Origin: JAMQKA01 sp034521835
Lineage (GTDB): Bacteria; Bacteroidota; Rhodothermia; Balneolales; Balneolaceae
NCBI GenBank assembly: GCA_034521835.1
Contig: JAXHMA010000006.1
Location: forward strand, 248,001-312,000
DNA: 64,000 nucleotides
Direction: 5' to 3'
A program made the position numbers and the translations under genes. A model generated the notes under the pieces. It had not been told where the DNA came from. It ran no database searches and saw only the letters and a list, made by a program, of their open reading frames with translations. This document shows, piece by piece, positions 29,597 to 41,494 of the stretch; position 1 is the stretch's first letter, and every line of letters begins with the position of its first letter.

Positions 29597-30639
29597 TGGA
29601 TATTCTGATTATTTGATTCCACATTTCTGATTTTCTCGATCCATTTGAACAGATCGGGATTATTTTGTTCAAACCTTTTGTAAACGGGTTCAACCGCTTC
29701 CTGGAATGGCTTTTTATCAGGTCGAATAATCTCAACACCCGCTTCCTTTACGATATTCATCGCTTCTTCCACAGCTTCATCCCATAATACTTCTTGCTTG
29801 GCGGATGATTCCTCTACTGCTTGCATTAACCATTTTTTTTCCTGGTCTGTTAAACGCTCCCATACGTTGGTGCTGATAACTAAAAAATCGGGTACAGCCG
29901 TGTGTTGATCGAGTGAATAGTAATTACAAACCTCGTAGTGGCGTGCAGTGTGGAAGCTTGGCGGGTTATTCTCAGCTCCATCAACAACCCCGCTTTGCAG
30001 AGCAGTATACAATTCACCGTAGGAAAGGGGGGTAGGGGAGGCTCCCAGGGCTTGCATGGTCTGGATAGCCATCTGACTTTCTTGCACTCTGATTTTCAAA
30101 CCCTGCAGGTCTGAAGGTGTTCGAATAGGTGTATTCACGGTATAAAAGCTGCGAAATCCCGCATCATAGTATGCTATCCCTTTTAAGCCGTATGCGGCCC
30201 CTTTTTCCAGTATTTGAGCGCCAATTTCACTTTGCTGTACAGCATGCAAGTGAGCTTCATTTCGGAAAAGATAAGGCAAGCTGAAAAGGCTCACTTCAGG
30301 CACAATTTTGCCGAGGGCGGCCCCGGATACTTTAGTCATTGCAACGGTACCAATTTGAACCAACTCCAACAGTTCACGCTCAGAACCGAGCTGCTGGTTG
30401 GGATACATTTCAATTTCTAGTTTACCTCCGGATATCTCTTCCACTCTTTCATCCATGAAAGCCATCGCCTTGCTTACGGGATGCTCCAGGTGCATGGCAT
30501 GCGCCATGATAAGAGTCTTTGTATCCGGTGTAGTTTGATTGTTGTCTGACCGACCGCATCCGGAAATAAAAAGTATTGCCAGGGTCAGTGAAAGAAATGA
30601 AGACCAGTAAGAAGTTCGCTTGTTTACTATAGTACTCAT
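29593..30639 (-). CDS. dctP: TRAP transporter substrate-binding lipoprotein
   Basis: A 348-residue intact protein with a lipobox (FISGC, Cys28), then the DctP fold. It shows GSERELLELVQIGTV, SLPYLFRN, and KIRVQES, whose Arg normally binds the substrate carboxylate in sugar-acid TRAP systems. Together with dctQ and dctM it makes a complete transporter. Within the uronate gene group, glucuronate, galacturonate or a related sugar acid is the likely ligand. It lies downstream of the lacI gene and a uxaC remnant on the same strand. Confidence 0.92.
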   Translation of the reverse strand: MSTIVNKRTSYWSSFLSLTLAILFISGCGRSDNNQTTPDTKTLIMAHAMHLEHPVSKAMAFMDERVEEISGGKLEIEMYPNQQLGSERELLELVQIGTVAMTKVSGAALGKIVPEVSLFSLPYLFRNEAHLHAVQQSEIGAQILEKGAAYGLKGIAYYDAGFRSFYTVNTPIRTPSDLQGLKIRVQESQMAIQTMQALGASPTPLSYGELYTALQSGVVDGAENNPPSFHTARHYEVCNYYSLDQHTAVPDFLVISTNVWERLTDQEKKWLMQAVEESSAKQEVLWDEAVEEAMNIVKEAGVEIIRPDKKPFQEAVEPVYKRFEQNNPDLFKWIEKIRNVESNNQNIQ

Positions 30640-31054
30640 TTTCTGAGCCGAAAATTCAAAGATTGAAAAACTGCAGTTTAAAATATAGAAATAATGGAAA
30701 AAGTGAATAGAGGGGAAATGAATTTAGTTCAGCTTAATGATTCCCCGATTGTACAGCTGCCGCCCTACCCCTAACTTGATACAGAAAGCAACTATTTCTT
30801 TTTCGTTACACCAATTACACAATTTTTGTTTTCAAAACAAACAATAGTATTGATTTCCTGTTGTTAAGAAGTACTTATTTTACAGGATTTAAACCGAAAC
30901 AGCATGGAAGTCAAAATATTCGCGGGTGTTATGGTAACAAACATCCGATACAATTTTGTCAAGCCATTCCATATCGTTGGGTAAATCCTGTTAGCTACAT
31001 CATTTTCGATAAGGTTACAGAGGGTGTGCCAATAATATTTATACCCCGGGAAGC

Positions 31055-31361
31055 TAACCATTTTTCGAACTTGGTTTTGTCGTTGGCATCCCCGTTGATA
31101 TATTTTTCACTGATACCCAGCGTGCGCATGGACCTCCATTGATTATGGTCGCCATCCAGCCAGATATTCAGTGACGGTATCAAAGGACCGGTTGCTATTG
31201 ATTTCGGTGGGAGGCAGGTGAGAGTGGTAATCAATAATTGGCTGATCGCCTGCATAATCGTGGTAGAGCTCACGTGCTTGTGGCTTCTGCAGTAAAAAGT
31301 CTTGCGGCAAAAATTTCCCCATTTTTTCTATCTCTTTTTTAGGGTGAACAAACGTTTGCAT
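31055..31361 (-). pseudogene. Remnant of a second glucuronate isomerase gene
   Basis: Two frames together encode the first 95 or so residues of a UxaC: KFLPQDFLLQKPQARELYHD, IIDYHSHLPP, then NIWLDGDHNQWRSMRTLGIS and YINGDANDKTKFEKWLA. It resembles, but is not identical to, the intact uxaC (HCHLPP there, HSHLPP here). After FEKWLA the homology stops and unrelated sequence follows to dctP, so most of the gene is gone. It lies between lacI and dctP on their strand. It may be the scar of a replaced operon copy. Unlike the other broken genes, this is a true truncation. Confidence 0.8.
31349..31358. promoter_or_regulatory. LacI-type operator candidate at the uxaC remnant
   Basis: CAAACGTTTG is a perfect 10-base palindrome with the central CG typical of LacI/GalR-family sites. 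It overlaps the beginning of the uxaC remnant and lies downstream of lacI, upstream of dctPQM. It resembles the site at 32974 before susC. Confidence 0.4.
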
Positions 31362-31470
31362 CCAGTAACCACATTGCTTCTTCTATATCAAGCCTGAAGA
31401 TTGAGAAAGTTTGTAAACTTGCCTGTGTATTCTGTAGCATATGCATGCAGCAGGGTGATCTACCGTTGAT

Positions 31471-32525
31471 TCACGAAGGCTGCATCTTGTTTTTCAGGGA
31501 TGAGTTGCGAATCACAAGCTTCGGATTCAGTAGGGTTTTGCGGGGTGCAAATTCACTGACCGGGGTATTGGATTGTTCGATGAAAAAGCTTGGCCGCCAG
31601 GTTCCCCATCCGCTTGGTATGCTGATCTACCGTGGTAAGGCTGGGTTCAATAAACGAACCGGAAACATCATTGCTATAGCCTACAATGGCCACATCGTTG
31701 GGGATGTTGATGCCGCGCTCTTTCAGTACCTGCATGGCACCCATGGCGGCAAAATCACTGGAGGAAAAAATGGCATCGGGCAGTACCTGCATGTCGAGCA
31801 TTTTGTCAGCCAGATCGCGGCCCAGTTCGACCACGCGCTCCATGGAAAAAATAAGGTCCTCTTCCATGATAAGCTCATTTTCGATCGGGATACCCTGTTC
31901 GCGCTGGGCATCTATATAGCCGTTCAGTCGATCCTGGTAAATGTTAATATGCTGCTTGCCTGCAAAATGAACGATCCGTTTACAGCCCTGTTCCAGCAGG
32001 TGTGTAACCGCCTTGTAGGCACCCAGGTAATCATTTGTTACCACAGCATTTACATCGAGCGACTCGTTTACGCGATCATACAATATAAGCGGCACGCCCT
32101 GCGATTTAACTTTTTCAAAATGTTCAAATTTAGTCGTTTCCTTGGCCACAGAGGCAATAATGCCATCTACCTGGATCTTGAGGAGCGCGTCAATATTCAG
32201 TTGCTCTTTTTCATATTGATCATCAGACTGGCAGATAATCAGATTGTAGCCTTCATCCCGAATTACCTCCTCAATACCGCGAATAACCGAGGCAAAGAAA
32301 TTACGGTCGGAGGTGGGCACCATAACGCCCAGAATATTACTTTTGCCTTTACGCAGCGCCGCGGCAATACTATTAGGCTGGTAGTTGAGGCGCTCAGCTA
32401 CATCGAGCACGGCCTGTTTGGTAGCGTTGCTTATCCGGGATGATTCCTCAGTGCCCGCGATACGGTTGAAGCGGTTACATCAAGTTCGTCGGCAATGTCT
32501 CCGAATCGTTGTTTTTTTCTTTCAT
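31471..32525 (-). CDS. LacI-family transcriptional regulator (frame broken three times)
   Basis: About 350 residues. The helix-turn-helix reads RFGDIADELDVTASTVSRAL followed by RNHPGISNATKQAVLDVAERLNYQPNSIAAALRKG, and the periplasmic-binding-protein-like sensor domain begins NILGVMVPTSD. Three one-base breaks lie near 32,515 (an A run), 32,447 (GG for GGG) and 31,580 (a T run); correcting them gives the start at 32525 and the end at 31471. It is divergent from susC and upstream of the TRAP genes, so it probably controls both in response to a sugar or uronate. Confidence 0.85.
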
Positions 32526-33140
32526 GCGTATATGACCGTACGGATGCGTGCTGTATTTATAGCTACATTATTTAAAGTTAGCGGTTAAGTAATTCATAAC
32601 CTGTGATCAAAAGAAGCCGAATAACTGTGGTAACGGAAGGGAAATTTCAAGCTGTTTGCATAACCACCATCCGTTTTTTTCACCAAGTTTGTGGAAAGAA
32701 GTTGATACGTACTTAGAATGTTGCCCAGATGACTGATCCTGGCTTCAATCGCAACTCAAGCCAGCCTATTGTGAGTTGCTTTCCACAAAATCCATACTCA
32801 TCTTCTTTAATTCAAATATTCTTGATTGTTTATGCAACAAATAAATTGCACAATGTTGCAAACCTGAATAGGGTAATGCAGAATTGAACACCTGAATATC
32901 AACCCTTACAGGTATTTTTGTTAAAAATTGTAAAATTAATTGATATCGTATCTGTTTCGGTTACATTCAGTAATGCAAACGTTTTCACAGAAATTGCATT
33001 TAGGAAGAGCTTCTTGCAAATACAGGTCTCTGGGATAAGGGATAATCAGGACAAGCGAGAGATCTCCTGAGGCAATTTTTACTTTGTGGGGACGTCTGCA
33101 TTTCATTTCTACATTTTAATCCTAAATAAGGACTGATAGT
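32526..33140. other. Divergent regulatory region between lacI and susC
   Basis: About 615 bases without a gene. It holds the candidate operator at 32974-32987 and a looser dyad TTGCA-N6-TGCAA at 32846-32861. The promoters for lacI and the susC operon should be here. Confidence 0.5.
32974..32987. promoter_or_regulatory. LacI-type operator candidate upstream of susC
   Basis: TGCAAACGTTTTCA is a 14-base dyad with six of seven pairs matching around a central CG, the usual form of LacI/GalR sites. It lies about 155 bases before susC and faces the divergently transcribed lacI gene. Confidence 0.5.
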
Positions 33141-36100
33141 ATGGGGAAAATAAATACAATTAAAGCACTAGTCTTTTCTTTTTGTGTGCTCTTGTTGGGA
33201 GGTTTCTCCGGGCAAGCATTTGCACAAGGTACCCACGAGGTTAGTGGGACAGTCACTTCAGCCGCCGATGGGGAAACCCTGCCGGGTGTAAATATTACTG
33301 TACAGGGAACCAATATTGGAACCTCTACAGATGCTGATGGACAGTATTCATTAGATGTACCTTCAGCCGAAGGAACGCTCGTTTTTTCATTCGTCGGATT
33401 CCAAACCCAGGAAGTGCCCATCGAAGGGCGTTCAACGATCAATGTTGAACTGGCATCCCAGACATTTGAAGGCGAAGAGCTCGTTGTTGTTGGTTATGGC
33501 CAGCAGGAAGCGCAAGACGTAACCGGCTCGGTTTCTTCAGTTTCTTCTGATCAACTTAACGAAGTACCGGTAAGCGATGCTGCCTCTGCGCTGCAGGGCA
33601 GGGCTGCTGGTGTTCTGGTTTCGAATACCGCAGATGGTACGCCGGGATCAACTGCCAATCATTCGCATTCGTGGACGCCGTTCACTTTCGGCAGGTAATG
33701 ATCCATTGATTGTGGTTGATGGTATTCCGTTTGGCGGATCAGTGAATGACCTCAATACCGATAATATTGAGTCAATGGAAGTATTGAAGGATGCGTCGGC
33801 AACGGCCATTTACGGCTCTCGTGGTGCAAACGGTGTTATTCTGATTACCACGAATCGAGGTGGCGATCATGAAACGATTGTTTCATATGACGGTTACTAT
33901 GGCATATCACTGCAGCTCTCAAATCCGGATATGATGAACGGGGCTGAGTTCGCCGAAATGAGGCGTGAAGGATATCGCCATAATGATAACTACACGAACG
34001 ACCAGGACATATTTACTGAAGTTGAGCTGGAGGCTATCCAGAACGGGGAATCCTATGATTATCCTAATCTGGTCACCGATGATTTTGGGTACCAGCAAAG
34101 CCACAATATTACCGTTCAGGGTGGTAATGAAAGTACCCAATTTTCAATAAGTGGTAACTTTTTTAATGAAACTGGTATTATACGAAGTCAGACCTTTGAT
34201 CGCTATAATATGCGTATTAACCTGGATCACGATATTAGTGACCGGTTGCACATTGGTACTTCGACATTGCTCGCTCGAACGGTACAAGAAGGCGGCGCGA
34301 GTCCTTTTGGGACCGCAACGTCAATGAACCCGCTCGGAGATCCATATAATGAAGACGGAACGCTCGACTTCAGGCCTACCGATGACGGGCTGATCGCTAA
34401 TCCATTGAATGACTTGGTGCCTGGAAAAATGATCAATGATCGGACTGAAATGCGGATCTTCAGCAATATTTTCGCTGAATACGATATTAGCGATAATTTA
34501 TCATATCGGTTGAATTTTGGTCCGGAGCTTTCTTCATATCGCCAGGGTGTATTCCAGGGTACTTTGACTACTGCCCGGGCAGAAGGAGAGCCATATGCTG
34601 AAAAGCAGGAGGATCGAAGTTTCAATTACACGTTAGAAAATGTCGTGAACTTTCAGCAGACGTTTGGTGGAGTCCACGATATTGATGCAACAGGCCTGTT
34701 TAGTATCCAAAAAAGCCATTGGGAAACCAATGAGATTTCTGTTACCGGCCTGCCTTACGAAAGTCAGGAATATCATAACCTCGGTACAGCCAATGACGTT
34801 AACGACTACTACAGTTACCTCGAAGAGTGGGGTTTGATGTCGTTCATGGGACGGATAAATTACCAGTTCAACGACAAGTATCTGCTGACTATTACCGGTC
34901 GTGCTGACGGTTCATCTCGACTTGCCGAGGGTAATAAGTGGGGTATTTTTCCTTCTGCGGCTCTGGGATGGAGAATTAGTGAAGAGCCGTTTATGGACGG
35001 ACAAAATCTATTTTCCGATCTTAAAGCAAGGGTTAGTTACGGAATTACCGGTAATACGGCTATTGATCCATATCAGACTCGCAGCTTGCTCAACCGAACA
35101 ACTTATCAATTTGGTTCGTCAGCCGGTTACGGTTATGCACCCGGTCAAATTTCAAATCCTGAGTTGCAGTGGGAGACCAGTGCTCAAATTAATATCGGGC
35201 TGGACTTCAGCCTGTCGAATAACAGGATAGCCGGTAGTATAGAGGTTTATGAAACTACGACCTCTGAACAGCTCCTGGAAGAGACAGTTGCCCCCAACCT
35301 CCGGCTTCGGTTCAGTGCGTGAAAACGTTGCTAAAACCAGAAATCGAGGTGTGGAATTAACGCTGAATACACGCAATGTAGTCGGTAACTCCCGAGATGA
35401 TTTCAGCTGGAGCAGTGATATCACTTTTGGCGCCAACCAGGAAGATATTCTCGCTCTGTTCGGAGATGGCGAGGATGACGTCAGGAAATCAATGGTTCAT
35501 CGGCGAACCGCTTACCGTATGGTACGATTACAAAAAAATTGGCATCTGGCAATCAGATGAAGCCCAGGAGGCTCAATCTTACGGTCAGGAAGTCGGTGAT
35601 ATCAAAGTCAGGGATCAAAATGAAGATGGTGTTATAAACCAGGAAGACCGTGTAATTCAGGGCACAAACATGCCTGACTGGACGGCTGGTTTTAACAACT
35701 ATTTCAGCTATAAAGGCTTCAACCTCTCCATTTTCATGTATGCTAGTGTCGGTCGAACAATCGATAATTCGTTCCTTGAGCCCGGATCTTATCGGCCGTT
35801 ATAACGATCCCGATGTGGATTACTGGACGCCCGATAACCCAACCAACGATCAGCCAAGGCCAAATGTGGAATCTGAAGGTCCCCTGTATGGCTCTTCACG
35901 AGGTTACCAGGATGGATCGTTCTTAAAAATTCGCAATATCAGGCTGGGGTATAATCTGCCACTCAACCCTGACCCAGCAACTGGGCATGCCGGTCTCTCA
36001 GGGTTTATGCTAATGCAGAAACACCACTGCTTTATCTCAAAAACGGGGAACATCGATCCCGAGGATTATTTTGGGACAATGGTGTAGTCAACGCCGACGA

Positions 36101-36146
36101 CCCGTCTCTATACAGGTTGGTGTCAACATTAATTTTTAATGATTAA
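33141..36146 (+). CDS. SusC/RagA-type TonB-dependent outer-membrane transporter (frame broken about five times)
   Basis: About 1000 residues. A signal peptide (ending AFA, near residue 28), a carboxypeptidase-like beta domain (HEVSGTVTSAADGETLPGV...), the link region EELVVVGYGQQEAQDVTGSV, the plug (IRIRGRRSLSAGNDPLIVVDG and DNIESMEVLKDASATAIYGS) and a 22-strand barrel are all present. The end reads NADDPSLYRLVSTLIFND. Breaks lie near 33,660, 35,300 (a C run), 35,490, 35,795 and 36,000-36,090. It would import xylan-type oligosaccharides with the SusD at 36159, which follows after 12 bases. Confidence 0.9.
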
Positions 36147-36158
36147 GATATTAGCATA

Positions 36159-37875
36159 ATGAAGAAATTAATATATATCACAGTTATATCTACGCTTAGT
36201 AGCATTGTTTGCATCGTGTGATGTGCTACAGGAGGATCTGGTATCAGATGTAAGTACCGACTCGCATTACACGACGCTTTCTGGATTTAATGATGCGGTA
36301 AATGCATCATATGCCCCGCTCAGGGGGGTATGGGGCAACAATGTTGGGGCCTACCTGGAAGCATACGGAACCGACATTAACATGAACGCAGGTCACGGTG
36401 GTTATCACCACTATAACCAGTATGAGGGGGGACTCAACCCGGATGATGGGCTCCTTAGTTCGATATGGAGCAACTATTACGAGGCTATAAATACGGTTAA
36501 TGCTGCAATAAATCGTGCTGAGGATATCCAGGTTCCAGAGTCCCAACAACTTCTCAAGGATACGAGACTGGGAGAAGTTCATGCTCTGCGCGCTTTCTAT
36601 TACTTTACCCTGGTTCAGCAGTTTGGTGCTGTTACCCTTACAACGGAAGAGACCAGTGGTATTGAAACACAGGCCGAACGTACCGAGCCCTCAGCGGTTT
36701 ATGAACAGATCGTGAGTGATCTGGAAACGGCGCTGGATTACTTGGAGGGGCAAGGACCAAATGGCCAGCACGTCGAGTTCGGCCGTGTTAACGAGGCCGT
36801 GGCCAAGATGATGCTCTCGCATGTACTGTTAACCCGGGGTTACCATGACTTCGGAGCCAGCAATGATTTCGAACGTGCTGCAAGCCTCGCTGAAAGCGTG
36901 ATCAATGATTATAATTATTCATTGGTTGAGGACTACGAGCGGATTTTTGCCCAGGATAATCAGCAAAATTCGGAGATTATCTGGTCAGTACAATATGGCA
37001 CAAGCGCTCTTCTGAATGGCGGTGAAGATGATGGTAACCACAGCCATGTTTATTACCGCCCTTGGTACGAAACCTACGCCGGACCGCAAGGAAACGGTGC
37101 TGGTCTTTCTCGTTCCATGGAATATGGTCGCCCTTGGATTCGATTCAAGATGACGCCGTTCGCTCTTGAGAATTTCCGTCCGATCGACCAGGATGCCCGG
37201 TACGAAAAAAGCTTCCAGGAGCTCTGGAGATATAATGATGCAGCTAGTCTGCCGTCAGGTGCAGCAGTCGGAGATACCGCGATCTACATAGATCCTAACT
37301 TAACCGCTGCAGAAGTTGACGCGCAACAGCCTAGCAAGAATTATTATCTGATGTCTTGGGAGACAGTCCATAGAAGTGCGAACATTAATATGTTCCCCAG
37401 CCTTAAAAAACATGATGATTTTGAACGATCATCTGTCAATGATTACGGAGGCACTAAAGATTACTTCGTGTATCGTCTTGCTGAAGCCTACCTGTTTGCT
37501 GCAGAGGCCCATCACCAGTTGGGTAACAACCAGCAGGCAGCCGATCACATAAATGTGGTACGCCGGCGCGCTGCCTGGCCCGGGCAGGAGTCCAATATGG
37601 AAATCTCTGCCGGGGATGTAACACTTGACTTCATCCTCAACGAACGGGCCCGTGAATTCTACGGTGAAGACAAGCGGTGGACCACGCTAAAACGAACCGG
37701 TAAATTAATTGAACGGGTTCAGCAATATGGCGGTCTCCAGGAGACAAGGAGCAATGTCAGTATCTCAGCTCCAGCAAAATACGGCAATCTGGGATACAAA
37801 TTCTTGTTACGCCCCATACCGACCAATCAAATAACGAGGACCGAAGGTGGGTATGAGCAGAATCCGGGATATTAA
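36159..37875 (+). CDS. SusD/RagB-type surface glycan-binding lipoprotein (frame broken once)
   Basis: About 570 residues. The ATG at 36159 begins a signal peptide (MKKLIYITVIS); a break near 36,205 joins it to LFASC, the lipid-anchored Cys, followed by DVLQEDLVSDVSTDSHYTT. SusD features include YEAINTVNAAINRAED, EVHALRAFYYFTLVQQFG, VARMMLSHVLL-like AVAKMMLSHVLL, YRLAEAYLFAAEA and the C-terminal LGYKFLLRPIPTNQITRT. It partners the SusC just upstream. A terminator-like hairpin follows it. Confidence 0.92.
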
Positions 37876-37907
37876 TCTTTTAGAACTGGTCAATATCAAA
37901 TAAATTA

Positions 37908-37947
37908 AGCTGCCTTGAGGAGGTGAAATATCTTCCTTGAGGCAGCT
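37908..37947 (+). terminator. Hairpin after susD
   Basis: AGCTGCCT (37908-37915) pairs perfectly with AGGCAGCT (37940-37947); an inner AGG/CCT pair extends it and AATTTTTAAT follows. It may end most susCD transcripts while allowing some read-through to the next gene 35 bases later. Confidence 0.65.
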
Positions 37948-37982
37948 AATTTTTAATCTGACTTAATCCTCATTAACCAACT

Positions 37983-39999
37983 ATGAAAATTGCTACAGCA
38001 AGCAAAGCTGGATCTTTTTGGAGTTTATTTTTCGCGTTGTTATTAAGTTTGGCTCCTCTTTCTTCACTACAAGCGCCAATCATCAGGAAATTGCAGAATT
38101 TACCGTTCATTCCGGCGAATTTGATCGAAATAACGCCCCGGTAAGTGCTTCACTCAACGGAGTTCCATTGGGACTGCAAACCGGCCAGGAATTACAGCTT
38201 TATGAAATTGTTGACGGAAAAGAACAACCGGTAGCCTCTCAACTGGATGCCAGCGGGTATGATAAAACACTCCGGTGGATTTTGAGCGGAGAAACACCGG
38301 CCGGAGAACAACGAAATTTTTTATTGAAAAGAGAAAAAGCTTCCGAAAAATCGGGCGAAAGTGAGAAGGCAGTTCATTTTAAAGATGATGGTGAATCGCT
38401 GACGCTAATGGTGAATGATAACAATGTGCTCAGCTACCGGTATGCCACAAAATCTCCGCCCGAGGGCGTTTCCGATTTGTACCAGCGCAGCGGATATATT
38501 CACCCGTTGTGGTCGCCGCAGGGTACGGTAATTACAAGCATTCAACCATCCGACCACTATCATCACTACGGTATCTGAATCCGTGGACGAGAACGGAATA
38601 CGAAGGTCGCGAGATTGATTTTTGGAACCTGGGCGACGGTGAAGGTACGGTACGCCACAAGAAATCCTGCCCATGAAAATATCAGGTGATATTTACGGTG
38701 GATTTGAATCCCAGCTAAATCATGTGGATTTGCAGGCCCCAACTTCCACGGGCGAAGAGGTGGCGCTAAACGAAAAGTGGGAAGTGAAAGTCTGGAATGT
38801 GGATCCTGAAAATGATGTATGGCTGGTTGATTTTGTTTCTACACTTAATCCCGCCACCGAATCTCCGCTTACCATAAAAGCTTATCGCTACCAGGGATTC
38901 AGCCTGCGTGCCACCGCTGAATGGAGCGATGAAACCGCTACACTGCTGACTTCACAGGGCTATGATAAAAGCAACGGCAACGCCACACGTGCCCGGTGGA
39001 CCGATATAAATGGTGTCTCCCAGGAGGGACATTCGGGTATCCTGTTTATGACGCACCCCACGACACCAGAATTACCGGAACAGCTTAGAATATGGCCCAC
39101 CGGTGCCAACGAGGGAGAAGAAAATGTCTACTTCAATTTTAATCCGCCCAGGACGAGCTGGCACCTCGAACCTGGTCAGCAGCTACAGCCTTAAATATCG
39201 CATGATGGTATATGACGGTCAGATCGACTCGCTGAAAGCAGAAGATTACTGGCAGGATTTTGGTCACCCGCCTAAAGTTGAAGTCAAGAAAAAAGTACTT
39301 GAAGGAAGCCGGGTCTTGGTCTACACGAAAAATGGTGAGGGTTATGTGCATGACGACATTCCCAACAGTATTGAGGCGATCGAGGAACTTGGGCAAAAAG
39401 TACCGATTTCCGGTCGATGCTTCTAAGGATCCCCGCTGACTTTACCGAGGAGAATCTGCGCTAAGTACGATGCGCTGGTATTCTCGAAATACTAATAATG
39501 ATATTTTTAACACGAAAGCGCAGGAACAGGCTTTGAAAAATTATATGGAGTCGGGTGGCAATTTTGTGGGTATTCACTCCACTTCCGGGTCCGAGCGCGA
39601 CTGGCCCTGGTTCTGGAGCCTGGTCGGCGGCACGTTTCACCGGCATGCTCCTTTCCAGGAATTTACGGTGCACATCACCGGATAAAACGCACGCCATCTA
39701 CAGCCCACTGTCCGGAAAACTGGGTTCGTGAAGATGAGTGCTATTATTTGAAATACTTAAATCCTGAAATGAATGTGCTGCTCCATGCCGATATGACCAC
39801 GGTTGAGGATGAAGAAAAAAGCACCTATCCAGGGGATGTCTTTGGTGAGAAATTCCCGCTTGCTTGGTATCATGAGTTTGAGGGGGGAAGATCATGGTAT
39901 ACAACATTAGGACACAGCGTAGAAGATTATGACGATCCCGTTTTTGTACGGCACATTCTGGGCGGCATCGAATGGGCTGTTTCAGGCGGATCACTTTAA
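37983..39999 (+). CDS. PmoA (DUF6807) and ThuA domain fusion protein (frame broken several times)
   Basis: About 670 residues in one continuous homology. A signal peptide (FFALLLSLAPLSSLQA) is followed by a DUF6807/PmoA-like domain: SGYIHPLWSPQG, PSDHYHHYGIWNPWTRTEYE, then HSGILFMTHP and YRMMVYDG. From about residue 415 a ThuA domain begins (RVLVYTKNGEGYVHDDIPNS), with NFVGIHSTSG and a C-terminal DPVFVRHILGGIEWA. At least seven indels interrupt it, four to five of them between 39,390 and 39,500. ThuA-like proteins occur in trehalose/keto-sugar metabolism. Neither domain has an assigned reaction here. Confidence 0.75.
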
Positions 40000-40037
40000 C
40001 GAATTAGATAAATTAAAATAACCTAGGGATATACGTT

Positions 40038-41481
40038 ATGGATAAGAAGAATAATGACAGCAGCAACAAGATGTCTCGACGCGAATATTTGAAAACCTCA
40101 GCCATGGGGATGGGAGGGATGTTTTTTGCACCCTCCATAGTGCCCTCCTCGGTAATGGGCTCGAATCCACCAAGTGAAAAAATTAATGTTGGCCAAATAG
40201 GTTGTGGACGGATCGCGCGTGGGCACGACCTGCCGGAAACCATGAGAAATGATGTGGCCCGCGTGGTGGCAGCCGCCGATGTGGATATTGACCGCGCCCG
40301 GGAGTGCAAACAGCTTATTGAAGGATGGTATGCCGAAGAGAAGGGCAAAAAGAATTACGTAGATGTCGATGTTTATCAGGATTACCGCGAGATGCTGGCC
40401 GATCCCTCCATCGATGCCGTGATCATCAGTGCGCCCGACCACTGGCACGCCCAGCCCGCCATTGAAGCGGCTATGGCCGGCAAGGATATCTACCTGCAGA
40501 AACCGGCCTCGCTGACGGTTGAGGAAGGTCGGGCGATGAGTGATTTTATCCACAAAACAGGCACCGTATTCCAGATCGGCAGCCAACAGCGGTCGGTGAA
40601 TCCCTGGCCGCAGTTTAAGCGGGCTTGTGAGCTGGTGCGCAATGGCCGTATCGGGGAACTGCAGCGTGTAGAGGTCGGATTGCCCGGCGATCCATCCGGC
40701 GGTGATCCCGAACCAATGCCGGTTCCCGAAAGCCTGGATTACGACATGTGGCTCGGTCGCACACCGGATCTGCCCTATACCGTTCAGCGCGTACATCCTG
40801 AAGAAGGTTACTCACGTCCGGGCTGGCTGCGCATAGAGCACTACAGCGCCGGCATGATTACGGGTTGGGGCGCCCACCACATTGACACTGCGCACTGGGG
40901 TATGGGTACCGAGTACACGGGTCCGGTAGAGATAGAAGCGACTGCTGAATTTCCCGATGATGATCCTAATTACAACGGTCTTTGGAACGTGCACGGAAAC
41001 TTTCAGGTAACCGCTCAATATGGTAATGGCGTAACTATGACGGTGGGCGGCGACAACAAGCAGGGGGTCCGTTTTGAAGGCTCTGAAGGCTGGATTTACG
41101 TATCCCGTGGCGATGTAGGCGTTACGGCCAGCGACCCGGTCAGCGCACAAAAGCAGACGGACTCGTTCCGTGCCAGCGATCCCAAGATCCTGCAATCTGA
41201 GATTGGAGAAGATGAAATTCACCTTTATGAAAGCGAGGAGCAGCACGCCAATTGGCTACGCTGCATCAAAAGCCGTGAGATGACCGTAGCACCGGCCGAG
41301 GTGGCCCACCGCTCCTGCAGTGCATGCCTGGTCTATCACATCGCTATGCCAGTTGCCCCGCACACTCCACTGGGATCCCATCAACGAGCGCTTCAAAAAT
41401 GATGATGAAGCAAATGCCATGCTTTCACGTCCGCAACGAGCGCCTTGGGGATTCAAGCATATTGATGGTCTCAAGATCTAA
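40038..41481 (+). CDS. Gfo/Idh/MocA oxidoreductase, Tat-exported (frame broken once)
   Basis: About 480 residues. The twin-arginine leader is SRREYLKTSAMGMGG. The NAD-binding motif is VGQIGCGRIARGH; the family's catalytic block appears as SAPDHWHAQPAIEAA and LQKPASLTVEEG. GWGAHHIDTAHWGMG matches the substrate domain. A surplus C near 41,350 diverts the last 40 residues; the correct end is WGFKHIDGLKI with stop at 41479-41481. Such Tat-exported oxidoreductases include enzymes acting on glycosides through a 3-keto step (GH109 type). The actual substrate is unknown. Confidence 0.82.
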
Positions 41482-41494
41482 CTATTGAATGGCG

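Noticed and set aside
31445..32443. A 332-residue plus-strand ORF
   Set aside because: It lies opposite the LacI gene and has no family resemblance; the minus strand carries the clear HTH and sensor domain.
33069..33090. A Bacteroidota-type -7 promoter element before susC
   Set aside because: The best candidate (TTACTTTG) does not fit the TAnnTTTG spacing.
33141..36146. Calling susC a decayed pseudogene
   Set aside because: The breaks are one-base, one clearly in a C run, and every domain from signal peptide to last strand is present; sequencing error is the simpler reading.
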